A stretch of 64,000 nt of DNA from Fasciolopsis buskii (Eukaryota; Platyhelminthes; Trematoda; Plagiorchiida; Fasciolidae). A program made the translations under genes and the position numbers. The DNA lies in NCBI GenBank assembly GCA_008360955.1, contig LUCM01006656.1, positions 129,427-193,426 on the forward strand, given 5' to 3'. Below, piece by piece: positions 49,331-61,959 of the stretch; position 1 is the first letter of the stretch; every line of letters begins with the position of its first letter. The notes under the pieces were generated by a model that was given only the letters and a program-made list of their open reading frames with translations, did no database searches and was not told the DNA's origin.

Positions 49331-50053
49331 GCCCAGAACAAATAAACAGGACACATGAAGATCAGCTTAATTATAAATGGGGACACCAAACTGGAAGGGA
49401 AAAATAGAAGAACAAAGAACGACGAAATTTCCAGAAGGATGAACTATGCCTGAAATCCGAAAGCCACGAGAACCGGTGGAGAGGGAGATCGTGTTTCAGT
49501 CAATGTCATTCAGACCACTTTTCACGCTCGGTTCAACACAAGGTTAGATTACAATCCACGTGTAAGGGCCGAAATTGTAAATCGTCTAGGCTAACGATAG
49601 CCTTGATTAATCAATCAAACTGGAAAATGTAAGGAAATCATGGGAACCGTATCGAGTAGACAAATGTGAAAATGTTTTGTGCGAGAATTTCCTAGACTTC
49701 TTCAATGCGTTGTAGTATCAAGTGCTTTCCAAAAGAACCATCCAGAAACACTGTACCCATATTTGAAGCTTCCATAAATAATGACTGAGGTTTCGACTGA
49801 AAAATTCGTGGTAGTTTCTAGACTAAATCTAGAAATGCTTGATGAATTTGGTAGTGGGCACGACCGTGAGATTAATTATACATGAACTTACGCGCACTTT
49901 CTGTTTGACATGTATGGAGACAAAAACATTTTCGCGGCATTCCCTTGCTATTTCCAATTGTTCCATCAGGTCCACGGTCAGATCGATGGAAAAGTGATGC
50001 AAACCTGGAAAATCGAATTTGATCCTACCTGTTCATCATATCGTACTGCTTCA

Positions 50054-50081
50054 ACCAATCAACCAATCAATTAATCAATCA
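50054..50081. repeat. (CAAT)n-like short tandem repeat
   Basis: Imperfect tandem units of AACC/AATC/AATT spaced four bases apart, in about 28 bases. Confidence 0.75.
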
Positions 50082-50204
50082 GTAACGAACATTTTAAACG
50101 CGAAGTTCCCTGTGTTTATTCCACATGGATTCAATTGGTTATCTGTACAACTACACTAACTGTTTTAATTGAAGTGATAATGTATGACTCTTGAATTTTG
50201 CCTT

Positions 50205-50384
50205 TTAGTTTTTATTTTCTTTATTAATGAAATAACAATGTACATCATTTTTCAGGAAAGGGTTCGCGGCCAAGAGAGAACGGCCAAGTGGAGGAGTTGG
50301 CCGGCGGTGGAAGGATTCGAATCCGTGACCCTCACGTCCAAACGCCACGATCTTATCCGTTTGGCCACCACTGATCACTGTGAT
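50205..50384 (-). mobile_element. SINE family 1 copy with best-preserved promoter boxes
   Basis: Read on the minus strand from about 50384, the A box is TGGCCAAACGGATAAG and the B box is GGATTCGAATCC, both close to RNA polymerase III consensus. A GTGGCGTTTGGACGTGAG segment lies between them. The body has CCGCCGGCCAACTCCTCCAC, CTCTTGGCCGCGAACCC, TTCCTGAAAAATGATG and ATTGTTATTTCATTAA, and ends in an A-rich tail at about 50205. The head supports descent from a serine- or leucine-type tRNA. No terminator or target-site duplication could be fixed by eye. Confidence 0.75.
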
Positions 50385-50399
50385 TGAGACTTGTTTCAT

Positions 50400-53255
50400 C
50401 GATTGGTAATAAATCAAAAATAGGATTTGACATATTTTGAATGTGTTTAGTTCACACTTATGTGCTAAGTTAGTCCGTACAAATCGAGGAGTGTGTCCAA
50501 TGGATGGTTGGCACAAAATTTATAGCCGTGTCAAAGTGTGCCAAGAACGCACGATGCATTACGTAGTCATATGTATTTAATTAATAATTGCCAAATTACA
50601 ACTAATAAAAGGAACTCAAAACGACAAAGTGTCGTAAGCCCCGGGGAACAAGATTTTTCTTAGTTGAATATGTTTCTTCTAATTTCTGCATCTTACTGTC
50701 TTAACACGGATTCGACTTGTCTATTATGTAGAGTGGGTTTACATGTTTGCGGTACCCATTTGCACAGCAGGCTAAACTAACAACTGATCGCAAATTCGTC
50801 ATACAGTTGGGAATTGGTAAAAAAGTTGGACCGCTGCAAGACCTAAGACATCAAATGTGTCGTAACAGAACATTTGTCGAAATCGCTCGCTCTCTTCCCA
50901 CGCTCCATCCCTTATCGCGTGTTTGGCAGCAACTGGGACGGATATCTTCAGTCTGAAATGTTGTTTCCGTCTCCTGAATTGTGGTTGTCTTGTAGCGAGA
51001 ATCTCTCAAATCAGTGTTGCTAAGATCGATTTACGAATTTATACTAATCAAACGGGACAAGTATTACGGAGCACATTAGATTTTTAGGTTGCGCCAGCAG
51101 ATAGAAAAGCAAACCACTAAGTACACGCAACAAATTTATGGCGAACAAAATAAAAATTTATTTCCATTTTATCCAGACAGTATCCCACAATGTCAGACTT
51201 TTCAAATTACTGAACTGCGGAATCCCTAAAAAAAAAGTTTGCCATTTAAAATAATGTTACACATTTTCATACTGGACAGTCAAATTACACACTTTGATGT
51301 TAATGAAGGGGAAAAGACTCGACAATTATTTACCGTTACTTCCTCAGTGCTCGCGAAAAATATCGATCGTTTTGTGGTGGATCGAACGGTTTGGCCGACA
51401 GTGATCGGTAAACAAACCCTTGTTGACAACTTAGTCCCAGTTCAAATGGGTTGTTGCTTTGCCTATTGAGAAGACCAAAGCTTATCTATTCCGGCCACAA
51501 TTAAAACAGTGGCTGATAGGGAACGTTCCGGGATGGGTATCCTATTGGACCGAGACCATTACCAGCTGAAAGTCCGAAATTGTTTGTTCACTGGTGACGA
51601 TTAATCGCGAAGACTGGGGGAGGGGGTTTAATTCATTTCCGTTAGTTGCAATGAAATACGAACGCGGTGAGCCGGGCTGACCGGCCAGATTTTCCACCTC
51701 GTTTTGCACAGATAATCATGACAGGCAAGAATGCGTTTTGTTCAATAGAGCTGGCATTATGGAAAGTGTGCTAGGTAAAGCGATTTGCAATAAAGTTTTA
51801 TTTTCAAATGATGACAGTATTGTGTGGTAATTTGGTGTTGAAAGATAAAACGTTTTTCAACTCGTGAAAATCTGTCAGTCATTCGTGCCAATGAGATTTG
51901 GGCCCCCTCTTGGGAACCGTAAACACTTCATTGTAAGATAGGGTTGATCATTTGAACCTCGAATTCAAACAGCATTGCTTTGAATAGGTCATGTGACGAA
52001 TAAACTACAAAAGTACATGACATTCAAAACGGCAATTCAATCGCCTGCATTATATTCTGTCCGTATAGATCAACCGTTGTTCGCCGGGTGGACTCACGGG
52101 CGTCACACGTTTGGATGGCAGTTGTCTGGCTCATGAAAAATGGCTACTAAAATCAAATTTATTAGTAGTCGCTTTCGAGTGGATTTTCAAATTACTTGTC
52201 ATTTGTATCAGACTTGATCGCATTCAAATGGCACATCTGTGCATGCATAGATAAGTATTGTTTTGGCTACCGAGTGTTCGTGCCCCAGCAGAATACTAGG
52301 TGTGACAATTGGGATCCCCTCTGCGACAAAATGGGTTGATGAAGTCCAGCTGTTTCTATCTCGGCCGTCCCATGTCCCATTTCGAAACCTATTGCCGGCT
52401 CTTAAGTATGGCATAAATCATAATAAATGTGCTTTCGTCTTTCACTGTTGACCTCCGTACTGGTGAATCACGTTGGCTAAGCTAAGCGTGACCCTACTTC
52501 AACGCCGTGAAAGTACGATACAATTCGCTCGTCAAATTTGACCAAACGACAGAATCGCGCTTCCAAACTGGCCCAAAATTCACCATTGTCTGCCTACTTC
52601 CTCCAAGTTCACAACGGATAAACTTCAACAGTTGATGATAATTGACTAACGTTTCACATCGGTAGTTTGAAAGTGCAAAATTAAAGACTTCGCTGCACCC
52701 GTAATATTTCGGCAGATATGATCAGAAAATAGACTGATTTTGCTCCCTACAATTTTCTTCGGATAACAATTGAACATTGTGTTCTTGCTGAAACTAGCGT
52801 CTTTTCGTGGCTTCCTAAATGACTAGAACGTTAACTTTTCGAGGCTGCTTTAGACAAAAGCATCCTCAGTTATACTGTGTGGATTACCGCGTGTGTTATA
52901 CATTTTTCTCATAACTGGATAGTCTATATACCATGTAGTGTGAATTACACTTCGCGACAGGTGAAGGCTATTGCAGAATTCACCTGTTTTCTGGACGTAA
53001 GCATTTTCACTGTAACATACCATCACGTCATTCCTTCTACACTACACAGTTGACCGTATTATTAGCGGTGCTCATTTCCGCGGCAAACTTTCAAGCTTCA
53101 AGGTTTTGTCTTGCCTAAATCTCTTGGTGATTTCAAGGAGTGCTGCCTTAATACCGGGGTCAGTTTGTACTCTTATGTGGAGGGGATCTGTGAGTCGTGA
53201 CACATATCCTTCTGTCCACAATCCCCAATAATGGCGAAGAGACTGATAAAGGCAG
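50400..53255. other. Anonymous non-coding stretch
   Basis: No supported gene or element. Open frames are under 80 codons. Confidence 0.4.
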
Positions 53256-53261
53256 AAAATA

Positions 53262-53425
53262 AATAATGGAAGAGGTCAGATGCTCGGCTTCGTGGATTCG
53301 CAATCTGAAGCTCGCGATTTCTATTCCTGACACCTCCGGGCAAACGTCCCCGCTTGGCAATAGATAGCTGGCTGCGACCCCCTTCCAGAAAACTAATGTC
53401 CATGGTCGCTGCATTAACAAGAACG
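53262..53425 (+). mobile_element. SINE family 1 copy, degraded
   Basis: The body blocks CACCTCCGGGCAAACGTCCC, CGCTTGGCAATAGATAGCTG, GCTGCGACCCCCTTCCAGAA and AACTAATGTC follow the order of the family. In the head, only GAAGCTCGCGATTTCTATTCC remains of the B-box region (quoted block is 20 bases or fewer from GAAGCTCGCG onward). The A box is lost, and the copy is old. Confidence 0.5.
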
Positions 53426-53429
53426 GTCG

Positions 53430-55230
53430 AACGCGAAAGAAAAAGACGGAACTCGGTGAAAACCGGTAACGTCATAGGGTGATAAACGTCCTTGGTTCAC
53501 AGAACCTTTCCAATTAGCTGAGTTCAACAAAATAGAACCACGAGTAATCAGAAACGTTCGAACAATTTTTGTCTTGTTTGCTGTACAAATCACAACGAAC
53601 ACGGTTGTTTGATCCGTTACACTGAACCGATCAAACGCGATATTACGTGACAAGAAATCTCGTTTCCAGTGACTCGTGCTCCTGTCAACGATTAATGACA
53701 ACAAAGAAAAATGATAATGTTGTCCGCCTGTGATCCTGTGTGTGCGTCTGTGAGTATCTAATCGTACAAACTTGACACGAACAATACGATCACAGAGAGG
53801 AGAAATCCATTAAGTTTCCCGGCAAATACAACAAAGAAACTGGGTAAGGAAAGCACAATGGAAAATGTGTTTCACCATCCCCGTGGTGTTTTTGCCTAGT
53901 TGACTGATCTGAGCTACGCACGGATAGAATAATAGAAGCGCATGTGCGATGATCATAAAAAAGAATCGCAATGAAATGAATCTGCTGAAAGGCGTTACGG
54001 AAGTGCAGATTAGGCAAGAAGCTATCATATACACTCAGTAGGACATTGTAGGTTTTACACACCAGTAATCTGTTCACCTCCAAACGGGCAGTGTTTCTAT
54101 CTAAAGAACAAATCGTCACTTTCCATACACGATTTGTTGGTATTCAGTAATTTGTTCTTCTGGTGTGTTTGTCGTTCGCGAACACGAACCGACTTGGTTG
54201 AGTGCAAAGTTTCCAAACAAGGTAACCGCGTAAAAGTTTCAATCGAGCTCAGTTCAATGCATTTTCTTTGTTTTCTACCGACTGTCATGTTGTACTTTTG
54301 AGGCTGGAACAGACCAAGCCGAACGGTTGTGCTTCGTGGCATGCGCATTTTATTTTTATCGGTGAATAAATGTGATCACGAACCTGTTAGATGCATACCA
54401 TAATGAGTCCAATCAATTGGCGAGTGTGATGAAGACATTTCCACTTGTCCACCAGATTTCCCTATGTCAGCTGCCTGTCGTAAACACGAGTGAACTAGTG
54501 GCTATTTTTTTGGGTGCAGTTTGTCCGTGAGCTAAATGATAGTCTGTTCAGAAGTACTGAATTTTCTGGTACACCCTTTGTTTTATGACATCGGTGAGAC
54601 AGACTGGAAATGCGACAACGTATACGGTCCCACTCACGTTTGGCGGTGAATTTGGACCAAAGTGCACGTGACCCTCTCCTCCCTGGGCCAATACGGTTTC
54701 CTCTCACTTCCACGCACCACACCAGGGGGAGCTCCTGTTTCTTCCGACAAAACTCTCACATCTTTCATGTCCGAACAGTAGAAAGACACAAGCATTAGTC
54801 AACAATGGTGAATAAGACAGGGCAAAAAGGAAACAAAGCGACATTTATGAGACATTTTCTCGCGGATCTGTGTCTATTTTCTGATTATCACCTTGTCTAC
54901 AGAATGAACGGGAACACACATGGACTGGACTTCGGTTTAGTCGAAGCGAGTTAACATAGAACAGTAATCTCAAGGGAGACAGTGTGATGCACGTGAACAA
55001 ATAAACACCAAATCACTAAATATCAATGATTCACACAAAGCATGACAATCAGTGGGTCGATCAAGTAAGCCTAACAGCGAGCGGTAAAACCGCATTTCAA
55101 CCATAAAATTCCCAACAGTTGCGCGGCATCCATTGTGGTTAATGCCCCTCGATGACAAAACATATTATTGTATTGCAAGTAATGTGTGGAATCGATGTGT
55201 TGTGTGATTGGTTAAGTGACCTTTGGAGCA
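53430..55230. other. Anonymous non-coding stretch
   Basis: No supported feature. Minus-strand frames of 96-109 codons at 53414-54119 have no recognisable motif. Confidence 0.4.
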
Positions 55231-55240
55231 ATTAACTGTG

Positions 55241-55258
55241 TATATATATATATATATA
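55241..55258. repeat. (TA)n microsatellite
   Basis: A short alternating TA tract lying about 60-80 bases before the SINE family 2/3 copy. Confidence 0.9.
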
Positions 55259-55319
55259 AAACAAACGCGAACCAGACTCGTGGAGATATCCGCACATGCT
55301 GTGAAGAAGCCGTGACTTG

Positions 55320-55650
55320 GGGTTTAAGGTTCTACTGGAGTTAACGACATACGAACCGTTTCTTCCCTCGTGGTTGTCGAACGCCGCCGGCTGTCATCGA
55401 GGACGAAAGGTGACCAAATTCCAATCAGTAGTTCCGATTGGTCTGGACAAGAGGTCGTGACAGTGATAACATCCATTCCTTAAAGTTAAAAAGTCGGGAA
55501 TCAAACACCGAGTGCGATGACGGATATCCACCATTGCTGAGCCCTCATCGGAACGAAACTCGAGTCTGGTGCTTCCCGAGTACAGAGTTGACCGAATGAC
55601 CTGAGGTTTGTGCGCGAAAGGTAGTGTTCGAAGGGCTGTTAACCAAGGGT
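55320..55650 (+). mobile_element. SINE family 2/3 junction copy
   Basis: The order matches 19470-19606 joined to 27075-27230: CTGTCATCGAGGACGAAAGG (GACTGTCATTGAGGATGACA in the reference), AGTTCCGATTGGTC, a degraded tRNA-like head with GGGAATCAAACACCG, then ATATCCACCA, CTCATCGGAACGAAAC, GTGCTTCCCGAGTACAGAGT and CCTGAGGTTTGTGCGCGAAA. The same junction between modules appears here as at the artefact site. This supports the view that 19606 is really continuous with 27075. Confidence 0.6.
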
Positions 55651-55654
55651 GAAG

Positions 55655-57035
55655 AATACATAAGGGAAAAACTGTCCCATTCTTTTTGTGTTCTTATGTA
55701 CGGAAAATCGAGACTAACACAAGCAGCTCACTGAATGTTTTTCAAAGCACACGAAAAATTTACGCATAAAGGTGAGAACGCAAATTTCCTGACAGTTTAT
55801 ATCCATAATGTCTTGATTAGAAAATATTCAAACCGTTTTTTTACGTCAAATTTGCAGAAATCTGTGTTGTGTTGAACTTACGTTAAAGATCGGAGCCAGT
55901 ATTTCAAATTCGCCTCTCTTCGGAAGTGAACAATGGATTCTACAATATAGCGCGGCAAAAATTCTTCCCATACTCGTCCGATTTGCTCTCATCTGGTGCA
56001 AACTACAAGAAAACCTGACGCAAAGTAATAAATTACAGTTACCAAGGAAAAGTTGTTGCCGTGAGAAAGATGTGTTTTTGTGAAAACAGCCTGTCCGAGT
56101 TGGAGTAAGGTTAAGGAATAATTTTTTTCGTATACACTCATCCTATTTCTATAGTCAGAGAGCAGCAGCCTAAACCAACTAAAGCAGTCCAAAAGTTGAA
56201 AGTAATCACAATAACTTTTAACGTCAAGTTTGCCACGGACTATTGTTTACGCATGTTACGTCGTCTACTGTCATTCGGGATTTGTTTGTCCGCCAAGGTC
56301 TACGCAACTCGTTGTGCCTGATTGGGTTTTGTTACACTGGAAACTGCCTTTTTGAGCAGCCTGCAATCGTCATCTTGTCACGTGATTTTAGACTTATCCA
56401 CCTTGTGAGTGCTAGGAGACGTGCATTACAGTAAGTGAGATATTGATTGGCTGACTTCAATTGTGCTTGACCTTTGTTTTCTGTATTGCGCTCCATTATG
56501 CTTACACGATTGAACAGCAGCGGCCGAAAATTTCTCTGATGCGAGGGAATTTTTATTGGACATCCGAACTCCGTACAGCTCGCTCCCAGGTTACCCCCAA
56601 TTGTCCGCTCTGGCGTTCGTTCGATGTCCCGCCTACAACAGTCGACGGCCGATCGTTAATCACAGAATGCAACATCGGACAAAATGCCATATAATTTCTG
56701 GCAGATATCGAGAGTTGTGAAATATTAGAATGGACCTATAAATTAGCAGTGAATGGTTGGTTAAATGCTAAAATAGAAAAAAACTATAAGGATTCATTAA
56801 AGCGAACTTTGAACGAATTCTAACAGTAGGAGAAACGCTGGTTTTGATCGTCAAACGTATTTACTTTCTCATGCATGTGTTGTAGAAAGAAACCTGAATT
56901 AAGAAGGAAACGCAGCCTTAGACACAAAACATTTATATGTAAAACCGGGTACGCATACGTGACGAGCGACAATAATTGCGAAACCCGTAGTGTGCTCCCG
57001 GCAAATTTTGTTCAATCATCTAAATACTACATACT
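55655..57035. other. Anonymous non-coding stretch
   Basis: No supported feature. Open frames are under 80 codons. Confidence 0.4.
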
Positions 57036-57042
57036 ACTTTCC

Positions 57043-57065
57043 TATATATATATATATATATATAT
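57043..57065. repeat. (TA)n microsatellite
   Basis: An alternating TA tract of about 23 bases lying about 125 bases from the edge of interspersed repeat copy B. Confidence 0.93.
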
Positions 57066-57189
57066 GTTTGCAGAAAAAGTTTCGTCGGAACCATGACGAA
57101 TGTCGAAAACAATGGACACGAAGGAGGAAAGGAAAACCCAATATCTACGGTCCATCACACCCGACAGTTTCTCCATCCCACCACTCCAA

Positions 57190-57725
57190 GTTTTCTGCTA
57201 TCCATCTGTATCCATGATTCCCGTTTGCTCAAGATAGAGTAAAGGGTTGACATAGGGGATCCTGCCCAGGGCCTTTGATCAAATAATTTAATCCGCAAGA
57301 GGAGTAGGACGGTCTGAGGGTGATGCAAAAACTTAGGACCGGTGGCTGATTATTGGGTTCATAAACTTGCCTTCGGATAGGACAAATCATCCTGGGTGTC
57401 CACTGCACCTGTCCACTGCAGATACCGATGAGCACACAACAGTATGCTTTGTATTCCTTTCGTGCTCATTTTAGGATCAGGATTTGACCATCTCTCCTAG
57501 ACTGGTTACTAGAGACCAGTCAACCCATCAGAGCACTAGGCATTCTTCTTTGTCTTCTCACTTTACCGGGAACACGTTCACCACGGGAGGGCAGTGTGCA
57601 GGACTTCCTCAGCAGAGACTAGTTAAGATGAATGATCGTGTGCGAGCATTTCGATAGGTTTTCGGGATAATTGGCCCACCCGGAGCCTGAAGCATTCAAT
57701 CCGACCATGCTGAGGCATTTGAAGG
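57190..57725 (-). repeat. Unclassified interspersed repeat, copy B
   Basis: This is the minus-strand relative of 32305-32850, with the shared blocks in the same order (GAATGCCTCAGCA, AGTCTCTGCTGAGGA, GGGTTGACTGG, CAGTCTAGGAGAG, GTGGACACCCAGGATG, CACCGG, GATCAAAGGCCC, GATACAGATGGATAG). The two copies differ by many substitutions and small indels, so they are old and independent insertions. No coding is visible. A family 1 SINE starts about 55 bases further on. Confidence 0.6.
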
Positions 57726-57780
57726 GAGTTTAAATTATCACGATCAATACGTATACAAAACAGGTGGAAGAGGATCGGTG

Positions 57781-57957
57781 ATGGTGAAGGGGTTAACGTT
57801 ACAGTAATTTGATTTGAAAGGCAGCGAATTCGATTCCTTTCACTTGAGGCCGAATTTGGCACTTGAAATCCCTTAGTTGGCTGCAATCTCCTTCCGGAAA
57901 ACGGATACAACTTGTAGTTTGATTGATAAAGGGAGCAAATAATAAACGATAAAAGGA
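57781..57957 (+). mobile_element. SINE family 1 copy, degraded
   Basis: The head is degenerate (GGTGAAGGGGTTAACGTTAC) with a B-box-like GAATTCGATTCC. The body has GGCCGAATTTGGCACTTG, CCTTAGTTGGCTGCAATC and TCCTTCCGGAAAACGG, then a tail with GATTGATAAAGGGAGC and AATAAACGATAAAAGG. Confidence 0.55.
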
Positions 57958-57999
57958 AATCCTGAGATTAAAAGAAATTTATACGGCATTGACGATCAT

Positions 58000-58800
58000 T
58001 TCTTGTCTGAATTTCTGTGACACCTCGAGGATATAGCCGGTCATTTGTTCTGACGATTGCCGCATATGGTCCTGACTCAAAGGCCGCATTTTACCGGAAA
58101 TTGACCACGAGTATAGTTTATTCGGATAAGCTGTTCATACTTTTGTGTAACAAGTAAAGGTGAGCAGTTCTACAAAGGAAATAAGATAAAAACGTTGCTG
58201 GAGAAGAAATTCGTGAATGCAGTGTTTCATCCTTCACTTCATAAAGACGTGCGGGAGACATCAGTTTCACGTGACAGAAGGCATGAGAGCTGTTTAATGT
58301 GCGCTAAACCGGCAAAGGATGTAGGTATGATCAGGCAAACATTCGTATCACGTATGCAATCATGCACACCAACAAGAGAGAAGATAACGAACAAAAGACT
58401 GGTACATCTCCCCGTTTTTCTCTCGTCTGCAAGTCTTGATATTCGTCCGTGAACATGCGGTCTTTTTGATCATTATTCATGCAAATTGTGGTTAGGGCAG
58501 GAGTTGACGAAGAACCGAAACTCATCGGATCGGAATAGTTTCCGGGTTTTTATCATCAAAAAAGCAAACATCACATGATGATGAAAGCTAGTAAGCAAAA
58601 AATTATTTCCGTACATCCAGTATAAGGTGAAGCGAATTGGTTTACATCGCGTTACAGCAAGGTTAAACACAGCGTTAGGAGTTGTAAAAAGCCGATCGGA
58701 AACGCGATCGAACTGGAGAGCTGTCTGGAAATCAGTTTCCCCACGGTGTTTTTCTGCTTAGCTTGAGATGTTTATATGATAACGGTTTCTCGCATACGGT
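58000..58800. other. Anonymous non-coding stretch
   Basis: No supported feature. One open frame at 58195-58452 (85 codons) has no motif. Confidence 0.4.
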
Positions 58801-58811
58801 TATACTCTTCG

Positions 58812-58985
58812 GTAGCCAGAGGTGCTCAAGTCGATAGGGTCGTGACATTTAGACATGAGGGTAGCGGATTCCAATCCTCCTTTTACATTCAACCTCCTAT
58901 TTGGTAGTTCCTCGCTGGTGGCGGCCCCCTTCTCGAAGTAATATTATAAACTGCTATGCCACCAATAAAAGATTTAAAAAGTGAA
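58812..58985 (+). mobile_element. SINE family 1 copy
   Basis: The head reads GGTAGCCAGAGGTGCTCAAG, TCGATAGGGTCGTGACATTT, AGACATGAGGG and a B-box-like GGATTCCAATCC. The body has CAACCTCCTATTTGG, TAGTTCCTCGCTGGTGGCGG, CCCCCTTCTCGAAGTAATA, and an A-rich AATAAAAGATTTAAAAAGTG tail. Moderately diverged. Confidence 0.62.
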
Positions 58986-58989
58986 ACAT

Positions 58990-61550
58990 AATCAAAAAAG
59001 GAATAAAAGATAACGAGGCAGCAAACTTTCTGTGGTTTGTTGTAGACAGACAGTGGCTGCGGGCTAGACGGCAGATGCAGACATTCTGGTGACCAATCAG
59101 GACAAAGCAGCTGATGCACTCTGATTTTCCATGGGGCATTTGCTTGCCATTTGAATTCGACACCAACAATCTGCACCCTCGTATGACATCCTACACATGG
59201 ATAGCAAGGCTGACCGTCGAACGCTGCTGGGGTCAGTCAGACCATTTGGTGCAATGCGGAGTCGCTTGCGACTAGTGTTTCACATGCGACTGTACGCTTC
59301 ACGTTCGACCTTCATCGAACACGTGGCAAATGGGCAAGCTTCTCATTCCTTCCGTGAATTCTGACGAATGTTGGGTGTGCTAAGCCATATCCTAAGTATC
59401 CTCAATTCCACTGGTCAGAGTGTTTGCACAAACTGTCCTCAATAAAAATCAAATCTGGCCTTGTCGCGGCCCAGTGGATTATGATGACCATAAATTAGCG
59501 GATGCATTCATTCTGCGGTTGTGAACCCTGGGAAAAAGAAAATCGCGAATTCGTCACTGTTTACCTTCGCCCCCAGTAGAAGAAATTGGCAAGTTATCGA
59601 GCACTGTTTTGCTCATTTCGAGTGAACACATGATACGTAAAAGCGGTTATTTTGTTGCCCATCAATTAAGTTAACCTTGGGGAAATCTACAAGTTGCACA
59701 TATTTTGGAAAATTTGAGCAACCCAAAGTGTCGCCGGTCCGAAAATCATTAACGGTTGTTTTCCGATATGCCTTTCAGGGGCATACGCATACACCGAATA
59801 TAATTATTCAAATTTCCATGTTTTATGACGTCTTCTTTGACGACTGATGCATGGAACACAACTGATGTTCACCCAGTGTCCAAATGAATAAAGTGGTAAC
59901 ATCTGGATATAACGACCCTGGTTTTGAATTCGCATACCACAAGTCATGGTCCGATTCAATGCCGTAATACTGTCATCGGTCTTCTACGTAAAGTACTCCG
60001 CTTTGGCTTGTAGTTACTGATGAACTCGACAACGACAATAATGTTAATATTACTAGGGTATTATTAATTCTCCATCCAAAAACTCGATTTCCTAACATTA
60101 ATACATTTGTTCAATTATTCTGACTCTATTCGCTGATTCTTACTGACAAAATGCATTCAGAAAAGACACTTGCCGGGAGTTCGAATTGCCCATTTGACGG
60201 TGAAAGTATGTGGCTTTTTTGGACGCCAAACGAAACTCGTTCGTAAACCGGGACCAGGATACGAGCAACATACGTGGCGCAGATTTCGTACCCACTGTTT
60301 TAGTTAGTAGGCCGAGATTCGCATAGAAAAAGTATTAAATCATGAGCGATGGGCCAAATCAGCCCGCGGGCTTTTCGACTAACAAGCACACAGTAAAACA
60401 ACGCGTCAGAAAAAAAAATCAATTTCGCGAGGCCTGCGATCTTTTTAGAACGATTTGCGGGCAGTTGATTGAATTCGCCTAACTTTGTAAGTTCCTCTGA
60501 ATGACTTGTCATGTATGCAAAAATGGAATTTTTTGGTCACGAATTTCACTCATGTTTGGAATGTAGGTCGAGTTTAGATTTTTACAATTTCAGTGGACTA
60601 GTCAATTGCGTTTTTGTGACGGATAGCACCAAAACAAACGTGGAACGCAAACAAGGCACGTGAAGATTCTGAACAATAAACACTAGGGCCATGGCATTGG
60701 TAACCCAGACCAGTTTCAGTCTTAAAGATTTAAATCAAAAATACCCGCATACAGTGAATAGACGAGAGAACCAAGTTGTAGTTGGACAAATGTACCCCTG
60801 GAGCGAAGCACAACAAACACCATTCCGGCTTCTGATATGGGATCTTCGATCGCAATGCAGGTGGTAAAATCGAAGCGTGCTCAATGTACCTTCATCCTTT
60901 TTTTAATTTCGTCACTTTTTCAAGAATGAAAAATCTGGGCTCATTAAATTCTACAGTTTTGAACTTATTCATATTTACCATATTATCACAGACGGACCGA
61001 AACGTTAGAAAGCATTAAATTATCATTTGACTCTATATTGCACGGTTTATCCCAGCCTCCTTGTTTGCTGATCACACCTGAATATGAATCGCACAAATTC
61101 CGTGCTACTTGCATATCGAACATAGAACTAATCTGCGTTTAATCTCTATAAAAAGCTTTATAATCCATCTTTCAGTCACGTGATCCCCGCTCTAAAGGAG
61201 TGCTGATTTGAACGAACATAACTCACCAATAAATGATCAGTGAAATCAATGAGACAATGAACAAAAACTAGTAACAAGATGGAGATGAAGATTCAAGGAA
61301 GCCACTTCTGCTTGGTTATGTCACAAAGTTCAACAGTTTTACAGCTTATAGGTAGTAGTATATTATATTTAATTTTTAAACAATTCTTAAAGCGGCCCAT
61401 TTAAATTTTGGAAATTAACTATTTTGCTCCAATTAGGGACCCTAATAGCGCATTGCCCACCTAGCCAAAATAAAACGTGGACAGGAAATGAAAAACGATT
61501 CCGTGATGAATATCACACATTTAAGGCTACTCGGGGTGACTTTCCCAGAT
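58990..61550. other. Anonymous non-coding stretch
   Basis: No supported gene or element. Overlapping minus-strand frames at 58889-59176 lie partly in the SINE and are not credible genes. Confidence 0.4.
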
Positions 61551-61559
61551 TCCTTCGAC

Positions 61560-61690
61560 AATACCACTACTTGATAACTCGGTGGGTTCTCAACTAACAA
61601 GGATGAAACAGTTGTGTAGTGCTTCCATAGTTTCCCAATGGTGAGTTGAGCGATGATATCACATGGTGAATTATTTCATGATATATAGTT
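61560..61690 (+). mobile_element. SINE family 2 fragment
   Basis: CTAACAAGGATGAAACAGTT, GTGTAGTGCTTCCATAGTTT, AATGGTGAGTTGAGCGATGA and ACATGGTGAATTATTTCATG match 19349-19433 of the reference copy closely, apart from a few substitutions. The tRNA-like head upstream is not clearly recognisable. Confidence 0.6.
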
Positions 61691-61744
61691 TCGCTGCAGG
61701 CAACGAAGACATTAGAAAAACGCATTACCAAGCTTTGTCACGTG

Positions 61745-61927
61745 ATGGTTTCGCGTGCTGTACTCTCACTCCTTACCCTCTTATTACATTTATTGATAAA
61801 GAAACAATGTGTGTCATTCGCAGGAAAACCAGTTGAGGACAACGGGGCATTGCCAAGTGCGAAATCGATCAGCGGTACGAGAACAGGTCAAACCCGTTAT
61901 CTTCACGATGAAATGCCATGGGATTAA
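61745..61927 (+). CDS. Weak candidate small secreted peptide ORF
   Basis: The ATG at 61745 opens a 60-codon frame whose first 27 residues resemble a signal peptide: MVSRAVLSLLTLLLHLLIKK, then a polar QCVSFAG where cleavage could occur after the alanine. The remaining 35 residues are hydrophilic with no cysteine and no recognised peptide motif. The context GTGATGG is acceptable for initiation. It begins about 60 bases after a SINE tail, and an acceptor-like ATTCGCAG lies inside it. Hydrophobic N-termini arise by chance, so confidence is low. Confidence 0.15.
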   Translation: MVSRAVLSLLTLLLHLLIKKQCVSFAGKPVEDNGALPSAKSISGTRTGQTRYLHDEMPWD

Positions 61928-61959
61928 CGCTTAACCGCTGATGATCTAGAATTACTAAT

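Larger units (their letters stand above)
48210..50190. other. Anonymous non-coding stretch
   Basis: No supported gene. It contains only the CA/CG microsatellite and a short CAAT repeat, both listed separately. Confidence 0.4.
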
